Source: Lunularia cruciata (lineage: Eukaryota; Streptophyta; Marchantiopsida; Lunulariales; Lunulariaceae). Taken from it: a stretch of 64,000 nt of DNA. This document shows positions 21,823 to 31,609 of this stretch, piece after piece. Within the stretch, counting starts at the first letter, position 1; every line of letters starts with the position of its first letter. The notes below the pieces were generated by a model. It saw only the letters and a list, made by a program, of their open reading frames with translations, was not told the origin of the DNA and searched no databases. Both the position numbers and the translations under genes were made by a program. Location of the stretch: contig OX419756.1 in assembly GCA_948567375.1 (NCBI GenBank), forward strand, positions 26,116,333-26,180,332, read 5' to 3'.

Positions 21823-22051
21823 CGTTGATAGAGTATCACAAGCTAATATTCCTAGCGGGCTAGTGTACGCGGAAAAGTTTAATATTTAGTCCCTTTTTTT
21901 CAGTAGTCACCATTTCAAATCTGTGATGAAGGGTGACTCAACATACTTGTATACTTTTCTTTTCTTTTCTTTTATTTATTCTCTTTTTTTTATTCATATT
22001 TTTATTCACCCATTCTTTGGTGAACTTTGGTATCTCCACTCTCTTTTTCCA
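21823..22051 (+). repeat. Solo LTR of a second copia family
   Basis: Aligns with the LTR at 45944-46192. Shared blocks include gtatcacaagctaata, ggctagtgtac and cattctttggtgaacttt, in the same order. No coding sequence is attached on either side. The first base is C where the related copy has T (TG start lost). A pyrimidine-rich expansion (about 21955-22005) replaces the middle. No clear target-site duplication was found. Confidence 0.75.
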
Positions 22052-23710
22052 CTTCAGTATGAAGTGAAACACGTAACGTAGCACAGTACAGAACAGTGTT
22101 CGTGTTTGAGTCGTGAAGTGTAGAATCCAGGTCATTGAAGGACTCCAAGCCTCGAAATTTGATGCCAAACATCGACCTACATGTACAGCAGTTAGTGGAT
22201 TTAATCACCTGAAGGGTAAGCCGACCCTTCGGGAGTATCGTGAAAAATATCCATATCTAAGCCCAGTATCCAAAAGCAATGCATTCTACACCCGAATAGA
22301 ATTGATTGTCTTGCTCTTGGCTTTGTGTCATCGGAATCTGAAACTGCGTTTAACGAGCAAACCTTCCATAAATGGTTTCTTAAAAGCGTGACTTCCTAAT
22401 TGATCAGAGACTGAGTGATGAATGGACATTTTTCGTTCTTGTAAAACGTAACCATCCTAGAAGATGCCAACTGATCCGAGGTGTGCTCAAAGAAAGTAAT
22501 ACAATCTCACAAACTTTGACCAAAACGTCTTAAAGGAAGTAGGTAACGCGGCAGCCTAGTCAGTCATGATCACGGCTACTCACAGTGAAGTCTCCAAAGT
22601 GGGAAATTTGTTGTGTCTGAGCACTGTCATTGATCGAAAAGCTCGATCAATGACAGTGCTCAAGCTTCGGGACAACAATTACTGGACCGTGCGCTCGTCG
22701 ACAACAGGAATAAGGACTTTCATGCACTTCGATCAATGTAACAGCTGCGAAGGTTGTCTCCAGCGACATGATAGTGTTTCGCTCTACAGTTCATATGGTC
22801 TTCATAATCTGAAGTAAAGCGCTGACCTTCAAGAATTTCTAGATTCAAAGTTCCATAGAGGTTTGCTGTGCCATGGTGGTCACGGACCAAAGACTTAATA
22901 CTTAAATCGTTTTGAGAGAAATAGATAGCTAAAATACTATTCAGATCGCATTTTACTTAACTGGAACCTGCAGTAAAGTCGACAGGAATTGCACAGGCAC
23001 ATTTCTTCAAGCCTTTCTTAAGATCCAGAGTTGCAGATTGGATCACCCGTAACAAAGAGGACACCGTATACTGCGTCTTGGTCAACCGTACGAAAGGAGA
23101 CCACATATGAATTAACATGCCATATCGCTGTTCGTCTTCCGTAGTTTCCTTCTCATAACGGTTTTCTCCTAATAATTAGACGCAATTAAACACTGCAAGT
23201 TACTAGAGATGTCTTATCAAAATCTCAAAATTCTGCATGACGATCCGATACTCATATAATATGCGAGTTTAGGCATCACGTGGAGGTTACTGCAGTTACG
23301 AAATCAAATGCTCAAGTGGACGAGACCTTACAGTCGCTTAGCTTGATTGTTCAACTTCCACATCATGACACACGGAACTTTCGGTGGTGGTTCAGAACTG
23401 ATCGAGAGAATCTAGCCAGGGGGTAGCAGGGTCGAACCGGATAAAATATTCTGCCGGGTCATTTGAAATGAAAGATAGATTACAGGTTGAGCAAGAGCTC
23501 TTGTTTTGCGGATAAAATCATTTGGACATCTCAAACTTGGAGGTCAGTGGTACCTGCATTTGGTCGTGTTTCAGGTCACTCGTCATGCTGGTCGGATCTA
23601 CTCCAACATTACTGCCGAAACTAATCAGAATCAATACGGTAGTAGTTCAAATTCGTGGTTAAAACACGTGTATAATTACAAAACCTGCTGCGAACTGGAG
23701 TTTAACTTCC
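22052..23710. other. Intergenic region 3' of LecRK-3
   Basis: Contains the LecRK-3 3' UTR at its right end and a perfect 20-bp inverted repeat at 22618-22662. Small open frames such as 22113-22391 and 22566-22817 have no recognisable similarity. Confidence 0.35.
22618..22662. repeat. Perfect 20-bp inverted repeat, 5-nt spacer
   Basis: Arm 22618-22637 (TGAGCACTGTCATTGATCGA) is exactly complementary to 22643-22662, with aaagc between. As RNA it would form an uninterrupted 20-bp hairpin. Too short a loop and stem for a standard plant miRNA precursor. It may be a terminator-like or protein-binding palindrome, or the scar of a fold-back element. Confidence 0.9.
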
Positions 23711-25993
23711 TTAAACTGTCTCCTTGTTTGCGCTAGGAACTGGGAGTTTTCCTTGCCGATCATAAACTACATTACAATCCTGACCTACTAATATTTGTCT
23801 CTCTAGGGAAGAACCAAAAGAGGTATGAGAAGTTAGAGTAGAGGTTTGAGAAGACCGTGCTTCCTGCTGAGAGAGGTTACTTGCCAAAGAGTTCAAGCTC
23901 TTGGGGCCGCCGTCCTTTGACCGATCTGATGATTGACCAGACCTTGGCATCTGATATAGAAGTTCGTTTGATTTGTACTCTATTACTGGTTTTTGTCTCG
24001 GTATCGGTGGCATCTCAACACTGCCCGATAAAATCTCCATCACGCTCTTCATGCTCGGACGCTCGTCGGGATTTGGATGAGAACACAACAGAGCGAGCAA
24101 GATAACAGTTTCTACTTCTTGTGGGTTGAAATCACCTAAAACTGTTTCGTCCACAACAGCAATGACATCCTCCTCGTTTAGCTTGCTCCACACCCAGTCC
24201 ACTAGTAAAATTTTCTCCGCACCCCGCTCAGGATCATAAACCTTTCTCCCACACACAATCTCTAGTGCCACCGCTCCAAACGCATACACATCTGTTTTGA
24301 TACTGAATCTACCGGTCGATATTGCTTCTGGTGCCAAATAGCCGAATGTTCCAGCAGCGTACGTTGTGGCCAGCCTCCTGTGATGGTCTGCTACACGAGC
24401 TAGCCCGAAATCTCCCAACAAGCCATTGTAGCTCTCATCGAGCATTATATTGCTTGATTTCACGTCTCTGTGAATAACCTGTTGCTGCCAACCGTAATGT
24501 ATATACTGGAGACCTGCGGCTACTCCCTCCAAAATCTTAAACCTCTGCTCCCAGGATAAAAGAAGTTTCTCGCCCTGCTCCTTAAACAAGACCTTGTCTA
24601 AGCTGCTATTTGCCATGTATTCATAGACCAGCAAAAGCTTCCCTGGGCCCTCACTGCAGTAACCGAGCAGCTGTACGATGTTTCGATGTCGAAGATGGCT
24701 GATTGTAGACACCTCTGCTATGAACTCTTTTTCGCCCTGCCTTGAATCAGCACTCAGTTTCTTCACCGCCATAGACTGTTGATCAAGTGTACGATGGTCA
24801 TGAAAATCACCGCGGTACACATTGCCAAAACCTCCTCCCCCTAGTTTCCTCTCATCACAGAATCCATTAGTGGCCGTCAGGAGCTCCTGGTAAGTAAACC
24901 TTTTCAAGGTGAGGGATAAGCCAGCTAAATTGACCTCCTGACTCCCTACGGATCGAATCGATCCACCGCCAGTATCGAAGTCAGATTCTTTCCTTCGCCG
25001 CAGATAAAACCAATAAACTAACAAAGTAGTAATTATCGTTCCGACTGTGGTGAAAATTGCGATAGCTGAAATGACAGCAACGGAAATGGTCGGAGAAGCA
25101 AGCTTATCCACTGGCGGTATTACGAGTGCTTTGGGTGCCGGTGCAGGTGCTGGTGTTAAAAGCTCTTCAGTAGAATTACTAACCCTCATTGACAAGTGAT
25201 AGCCTGTGTAAACGCCGTAATTGGGGCCTCCATTGGATCCGGTAAAGCCCACCCAAACAGCTCCTGAACCTTCAGAGAATATATTGCGAAGATCTGTGGT
25301 GACACTGATTAGAGCTTCTGCAGGCCTATCAGGTGCAGAAGCCACCCTGACGGCCAGAAGGAACGTGGATCCGTCATAATCAACCCAAGCAAATAATCTG
25401 GGCGTCTTCACAAGCGTTATACCAATGGACGCGACATCTTTAGCAGCCACGGACTTAATACTGTTGATGTCAATACCAACGTGATTCCCATCCATGTCGA
25501 CGTCAGGATCTTGCATGTTTTTGTAGGTGTCAAATTCCACGGCCAAAGTTGGACTGCTCGCAGTCCCATTGCTTTCGAAAGCACCGAGATTACCCTCCAG
25601 AGACCCATTCCAAGCCTTATTTCCGAACATGACAAAAGCCATACCATCACCAAATGGGTCTCCTTCTATACGAAGACTGAAGCTAACGTTGAAAGAGGCT
25701 ACTTCCCTGGTGCTCGAATTTACCAGTTGGAACGAATCCTTGTAAAGTGCCGCACCAACTGAATGTTGGTAGTAAGCGTTCGGATGTGCTTTCAGGGGGT
25801 ATGGCGTGAGTTTCAACAGACCATCTCCTGTTGTTGTAGCATTACCAGAGCACAACATATTGCCTTTAGACCCGCATTTGAAAGCACCATCTTTGACACT
25901 GATTATCGAGGTTGCGCCATGCACTGAAATGCTGCCACTCTCATACACTCCCAGGAGAACGAGGAACACCATGAATTCCACAATTACGCTCAT
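23711..25993 (-). CDS. L-type lectin receptor-like kinase (LecRK-3), intronless
   Basis: A 760-residue single-exon paralogue. It has a signal peptide (about 1-26), a lectin-like ectodomain (about 30-268) with VEFDT (152-156) and NHVGID (170-175), a Pro/Ala linker, a transmembrane helix at about 304-331 followed by LRRRK, and a kinase from about 380 to 652. The glycine loop is GGGGFGNV (385-392), invariant Lys 411, HRD 508-510, DFG 528-530 and APE 554-556, so it should be catalytically active. The C-terminal tail (about 690-760) is Ser/Gln-rich and longer than in the paralogues. A shared N-terminal pattern (GNMLCSGNATT) links it most closely to LecRK-1. The upstream flank has two GC-rich hairpins. 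Confidence 0.95.
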   Translation of the reverse strand: MSVIVEFMVFLVLLGVYESGSISVHGATSIISVKDGAFKCGSKGNMLCSGNATTTGDGLLKLTPYPLKAHPNAYYQHSVGAALYKDSFQLVNSSTREVASFNVSFSLRIEGDPFGDGMAFVMFGNKAWNGSLEGNLGAFESNGTASSPTLAVEFDTYKNMQDPDVDMDGNHVGIDINSIKSVAAKDVASIGITLVKTPRLFAWVDYDGSTFLLAVRVASAPDRPAEALISVTTDLRNIFSEGSGAVWVGFTGSNGGPNYGVYTGYHLSMRVSNSTEELLTPAPAPAPKALVIPPVDKLASPTISVAVISAIAIFTTVGTIITTLLVYWFYLRRRKESDFDTGGGSIRSVGSQEVNLAGLSLTLKRFTYQELLTATNGFCDERKLGGGGFGNVYRGDFHDHRTLDQQSMAVKKLSADSRQGEKEFIAEVSTISHLRHRNIVQLLGYCSEGPGKLLLVYEYMANSSLDKVLFKEQGEKLLLSWEQRFKILEGVAAGLQYIHYGWQQQVIHRDVKSSNIMLDESYNGLLGDFGLARVADHHRRLATTYAAGTFGYLAPEAISTGRFSIKTDVYAFGAVALEIVCGRKVYDPERGAEKILLVDWVWSKLNEEDVIAVVDETVLGDFNPQEVETVILLALLCSHPNPDERPSMKSVMEILSGSVEMPPIPRQKPVIEYKSNELLYQMPRSGQSSDRSKDGGPKSLNSLASNLSQQEARSSQTSTLTSHTSFGSSLERQILVGQDCNVVYDRQGKLPVPSANKETV

Positions 25994-26560
25994 TTTCTAA
26001 ACTTCAGGCCCCAAATGCTGCCGCGTTGAAGCACTCAGCTGCATCCGGCCAACGGTGTTTCTATCGTTCCTCCCTCTGTATCATATCTCTTCCATGAAGA
26101 TTTCAGAGTGCACCAAAGTTTTACTCAAGGATTGCTCGTGGCTCCCTCCTCCTGCGGATTAGTGCCGGCGTTTAGTGCACTATTTCACTAAGCGCCGGGT
26201 TTGGTCACCGGTAATTTCTTACCGGCATCTGCCCAATACCCAGTACCGGGTCACAATAAGTCTAGGTGGCCGACCTATTCAGCCATTTGTTGACATGGAC
26301 ACCAGCATATGTCCTGCTGGACACTGTCATCACATCAAGAGTTTAGAGGGTTGACGCTGTATAGGAGAGTGACCGTGTATGCATCATATAAGAGAGGAAC
26401 ATGTGGTTGATGGTGGCTGAGGTGGCTGTCCATGAGGACTGCTTTTGATGGGGATAGGACCGTTCAAGGCATACTGCAAGTTTTGGATCATTCAAGAGAC
26501 AGCCAAGCGGGGGTGGTGCGAGAATTCCCGCTTGTATTTCTAATATTACCCCGTTTCTAT
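25994..26560. promoter_or_regulatory. LecRK-3 upstream region with GC-rich palindromes
   Basis: The region 5' of LecRK-3 (minus strand). Two stem-loops are visible. In the first, CCGGCGTTTAGTG (26165-26177) pairs with 26186-26198 except for one G-T step. In the second, CCGGTAA (26208-26214) pairs with TTACCGG (26219-26225). They lie 170-230 bp upstream of the start codon. Function is unknown; they could be promoter elements or a transposon end. Confidence 0.45.
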
Positions 26561-26867
26561 TTTAAGTGTTGGATGTAGCAATTAATTTACCGGCAGATCA
26601 AAGAATCTCATTTTTGATTTGATCATACTGTATATTAATCTAGTCATGAACTTTCTCCGTTAGAATAAGGAAAATTCTTACAGAATAACACTGTCGAAAT
26701 CCGCTCGAATAGATAATAACGGTTGTTTGTAACATTTGGAAACCTTTGTAACCTTTATCGAGAGGGGAAGTATCGTATTATTCATTATGAATTTGAAAGA
26801 TGTTAATGATCATCATTAAATGACCGTGATCACATCATTAGAAGAAACGACATTTTATATAGTTCTA

Positions 26868-26915
26868 TATATAGTTCTATATATATAGTATATATAGTAT
26901 ATATAGTATATATCT
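26868..26915. repeat. AT-rich short tandem repeat
   Basis: Repeats of tatatagt and atagttctat. Simple sequence with self-complementary potential. Confidence 0.8.
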
Positions 26916-27551
26916 TCATGGATTATATAGTTTGGGTTAAGAATATCTATCAAGAATTAAGAATATATGTGTGACCACCGTCTCAATCTTGCCATGAAAT
27001 TGTAGAACTTGCCCACGTGCAAGGAGTTATGGTTCTTTTTCTTTCTTTTTAAAAAACACTTCTCTTTTATTGTTTTAGACTCGATTTACTCACTCAGTTT
27101 TATTTTGTTTGCTCATCGACCTCTCATAATAAGAAGTAAGGAAGACAAGTTAAATATTCTAATTTTCTGGGGAACACCTTATCAAGAAACTTTGCGTAGG
27201 AAGAGGAGTGCAATGCTTAGCTTAGGACACATTCTTGTATATTCTGATAGTAATTCTCATGTCTCACTAGTTTATAATTTGAGATGAATATCTCTTTCTC
27301 TCTACATTTCATATCCATATCCAATATCAATCATCAATCTACCATTTCTCATATTAAGCTATGGAACATTTGACTATTGAAACTGATATGGTTTGAAATA
27401 TCAAAGCTATCCATCATGTTCTTATGCTAGAGTGATATAAAACAGTAAAATTACTCAAGATTTCTTTCTAGGAAAGATTTTCTTTAGATCTGTTCCAGAA
27501 GCTCCTTTTGGGTACACCTCTTTACTATTTTTGCTTTTTAGAACATTACTT

Positions 27552-27580
27552 AGCATATTGACCAACCTGGTCAATATGCT
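27552..27580. repeat. Perfect 13-bp inverted repeat, 3-nt spacer
   Basis: AGCATATTGACCA (27552-27564) is exactly complementary to 27568-27580, with acc between. Confidence 0.9.
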
Positions 27581-29720
27581 GAAGTGATAATTACAAAGTT
27601 TTACTCGGTGTGCTTGTGCTTGTAATGGAGCTACCTCTTTGGTTACTCCTCTTTCATCATTAGTTCTAAAAAGAGCTTCATGAAGTGTTTTCTTCTAATG
27701 AGAAAAGTTGATTCTTTTCATTTATCTCTTCAAAAGTTGTCTCTTTTGAGTGTTGATCTCTTTCTGCAGTACCAAGCTTTAAAATCAAGCTTTTGTGAAG
27801 GAAGATATTTCAAGTCGGAAGGATTTTAGAGCTTGGATAAAAGGCAAAATTCCCACTATTGACTTATGGAAAGCCTTCAAAAGCTAATAAAAGAATTCAC
27901 TTTTGCTTTTTTTTTCTTTGCTTTGTTATCACATCTCTCCAACCTTAAGTACACTAATGACTAGTACCCTCCTTGTTCTTATTAGTACAAGAATCCACCG
28001 TCAATATATCAAAGCCTCTTCATATTTCCTAATACAACTCTTTGGCTTTTTGAACCTCTCAAACTTCTTGCCTAAACTTACTCATCAACATTTAGACCTT
28101 TTCTACTATTAGCATAGCATTTCTTATTTAACATTCTTTGCACAAGAACTTATTAGTACCTCTAATACAGTATGATGAAATCTACGTAAAACATGCATAA
28201 ATAAACAAAGTATCCATGTCTTTTAAAAGAAAAAAATTGGGTTTTAAATTACTTTACTTTCTTTTAATAAAAAAATAAAAAAATTTGAAAAGAATGCGAG
28301 AAGCCATTTAGACCTAGAAGACAAACTTCTTGATATCGAAGGCATGTCGATAATCAAACAAATGGACATAATGACAAGAAAACAAGTATATGCTACGCAA
28401 AAAGGAGTGGAAGAAGAACTTCTTGAGAAATGCATCTTATATCATAAATAAATAAGGTATGACCAAATTGTCAAATTGCTAACGATTAAAAGGCGAGAAA
28501 GGCCTTCTCCAACCATATTGGCACGATTCTCGGAAAATCCTTAAAGGGAAGAATCATGTAATTTCTTCAAGTCAGTTAAAACTTAAACCGAGAGGAAAAT
28601 TGAGTTAAAGTACCATCGCAAGCTATAGTGTGGAAACAGTGATGATTTAAATCGTCTATATGCTCTTGACAGTCAAAGTTTAGTTTAATTTGCCATTGAT
28701 ATTCGCTATGCCCAATGTTTAATATGCGGAATTCTGGATGAAGGTCAACCATAGTCACTTCAATCTAAACCCACGTAACAATCTGATGCCCTGCAGCTCT
28801 AACTTATGAAAGCCAAGGGAAACCGGACCATCGCCACGAACATGTTATGAAATGTTTCTTGTCGAGATTGTCTATTTTCTATTGGGCCACTCACAAAGAT
28901 ATACGTGCCATTGCGAATAACAATCAAATCGACTGTGTCTTCCTTTTCTTCTCAGCATGATGATGATACTTTGAGAATGAACAACATCGCAGAATTCATT
29001 TCTTTCACTAAAAAACCATTTAACTTGCATAATTTGTAGTTATATAGTCCTAATTTATAATTATAGTTATAGGATGACTGAGGAAATGACCACCTTTGGG
29101 CACGCGTACGACATTGTGTTTCTCGAAAGTCAATATGCTAGAATTTGAAGTATAGGGAATACCAAAGGCAGATTAAACATTTCTAGTTAGCATTCCCTAT
29201 GCTCAGGTTGATATTTCGCATGTTGAGTTTTGAGAAGCACAATATGGGGTTTCAGAAGTAGGTTTGACGATGTCTACCGGATAAATAATAAACTTCAAAA
29301 TAATTTTTATTGAACTCTGTAGTGAGATGAGATTGCAATAAATAAACGCTATGTAAATTCAGTTACATGGTATTTTGTCCAAGTTGCATTCATTTATAAA
29401 AATTAGGCTCGGTGTTACGGAGATCTAGGAATAAATGATTGTCAGAAGAAGTGACATGGTTTCTTGAGAGGATGGTTACGTGAGTTGGTTTTCATTATGA
29501 ACTTTTTGGCGAATTCAAAATCCAAAATGCCCCCTCTCAACTATTCAAATTCTAAACTGAAATGCACCCTCCCAAGCAAATGCTCTTTTTGTCAATGAAC
29601 TAAATGGCAGTTTTGTAGTTTTGTATTGGTGTGGGAAATGATCTATGGCGCCGTGCGGCAACCAAGAAATTGATTGGGGGTTGAGGAATTTTACTCCAAA
29701 AGTGCAGCAAAATTTCAGCA

Positions 29721-31046
29721 ATGGGAGATCAAGTACCTTGTTTCAAGGCAAGAGTCTTGCTTTTGGATGCAGATCCAAGATCGGTAGATTCATCTTTGGA
29801 TTCACAACCTGAAAAACCATTAGTGAAATTTGGAGAACTGTTGAGGATGGCTTTTTTCATGCTTAGCAAAACAAAGGAGGATGAATGGTTTTGCATGACA
29901 ACACACCATTATGGCCAAGTACTGGATTATTTGGAGTACTTACAGCATTTTGCACATATTCATGGTGGGAATTGCAAAAAGCCTATTCAAAAATCAGTCA
30001 CATTTAGTTTCATGGCACCATTTTTTATTAGGGAGGGGCAAGGATTTCCTACTTCTATGACATTTGATAGGCTTCACAAGAAATGGTTGAGGTAAATGAA
30101 ACAGTACAAAGAAACTCGTGAGCTTAAGAAGAAGTCTATTGGAGAAGGTCTCATCAAGAAGGAATATGACAAAGGGTGGAGAACTATAGAATATAAATTG
30201 AATGGAATGTGCACGTATTTTACCAGAATGGATGCCATGTTCGGGAATAGAGCAAACATTAGTCCACTTGCGATGGTAAGTTTGGGAGATTTAAATCCCA
30301 ATTCAAGCAAGGTTTGCAAGGAGGAGGTCCATGAAGGTGCATAGGAGTGCTCACAATTCCCATCTCTTCCAGAGGTGGTGCTCCTAGACTCGAGCCACCA
30401 GATTGTCCCAAACACCCAAGGGGTGGAAAGTATATCAAGTGTAGGCGTAGATAATGGAATCCTATCACCCGAGGATGAGCACCATTTGTTGGACCAATTG
30501 AGGACTCACCTTTTGTTACACTACTTCCTTTAACTTCTATAGGGGATGGATTTGAGTGTGCTTTCCTTGACCAAGAAAGTGAACGTGGCCCAAAGAGGAG
30601 AAAAGGTGGAATATCAGCAAGTAAGATATCAAGGTTGTCACTTAGTATGTCATTGTCTCACAATTTAGCAAAAATTACCCTATTGAAGGTAGATACTATA
30701 GAATTCAAGGAGAGGTTACAACTAACTAAACTAGAAGCCACCAACATGAGGAAAAGAGAGAAAAAATGATGAAAATGGAAGCCGAGCATGTAAGATTAGA
30801 GATAGAGAAGATGAAAATTGAAACTCAAAATTGGGTGCAGATAAAAGGAAAGCTAGGGCAGACAAACACAAATTTAATGAGAAGATTTTGGAATCAAAGC
30901 GCACTCATGAAATCAAAATAAGTCTCATACAAGAAGGAAATTCTCATGAGGAAATAAGTCAATATTTCAAAGTGCTCAATCAAGTTCAGCATCCTACTCC
31001 AAATCCATCATACTCTAGTGATAGCAAGAAGGATACCAAAATGTAA
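29721..31046 (+). pseudogene. Broken Myb/trihelix-like gene, possibly transposon accessory protein
   Basis: A reading frame begins at 29721 and runs to a TAA at 30093-30095. The same frame then continues directly (MKQYKETRELKKK...) to 30344, so the TAA is a single nonsense change within one protein. Further coding traces follow in other frames: an acidic/basic block with GPKRRKGG (NLS-like, near 30590) and a charged helical segment to 31046 (SKRTHEIKISLIQEG). The layout (helical DNA-binding-like N-terminus, W-R-T-I-E-Y-K-L-N-G-M-C block, coiled-coil C-terminus) resembles plant Myb/trihelix-like proteins, some encoded by PIF/Harbinger elements as the second gene. The family assignment is uncertain; the decay is clear. 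Confidence 0.45.
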
Positions 31047-31609
31047 CCTCATTATGATTATAATAAAGATGAGTTTTAGAAACTTGATTTAGGTTCCTTC
31101 TCTATGTCTCTAATTGGTTAATTGTTGCTCATTGGTGCTAGATGCCGCTAGTTGTCACTTAGTGTCACCCATCTACTTTTTTTCACCGCCCCTAGTCACT
31201 GCTAGATACTTCTTGTTGCTGCTAGATGCCGCTCAATGTATCCATCACCTTTTTGTGCTAGTTGTTGCTTAGTGTCACCCTAAGTCAATTTTGTGTCGGT
31301 TGGGTTTGGAGCACCGCTTGACGGTGCACATAGGCACTAAGTGACGCTAAGGGGCACTGTGAGCCGCTAAGGTCTGCCAAGTTTGATTAAGTGTGACTTA
31401 TGATGTGGGTGGTGCACGTAGGCACCAAGTGATGCACAAGGCACAAGTGATACAAAATACATGAAAATATGAGAGTTTGACAAAAAAAATGATAGATATA
31501 TAAATGAGTATGAATGAATATAAGATGTATATAAATGTGGAGCCAATAAAACCTATCACTATGGTAGAGGAGAAGGAGGTGCAAAAGAAGAGGAAGATGC
31601 AACATGGTG
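31047..31609. repeat. Cluster of degenerate GCCGCT/CTAAG motifs
   Basis: The core gccgct or its near-palindromic extension with cttag/ctaag recurs here at 31141, 31225, 31341 and 31361, in both orientations. Similar motifs recur at 34831, 34909 and 36111. The pattern resembles subterminal repeats at the ends of DNA transposons. Coordinates of any element end cannot be fixed. Confidence 0.4.

Larger units (their letters stand above)
26561..29720. other. Gene-poor AT-rich region
   Basis: No intact gene was found. It contains a TATA-rich dinucleotide block (26868-26915) and a perfect 13-bp hairpin (27552-27580). On plus around 28270-28450 an open stretch reads like a helical peptide (LDLEDKLLDIEG, KGVEEELLEKC) but has no start context and matches no family I know; it may be a transposon fragment. 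Confidence 0.35.

Noticed and set aside
22618-22662. miRNA precursor call
   Set aside because: The stem is only 20 bp with a 5-nt loop, too short and too perfect for a plant precursor; kept only as an inverted repeat.
23401-23470. tRNA-like B-box (gggtcgaacc)
   Set aside because: No matching A-box or acceptor stem could be found around it.
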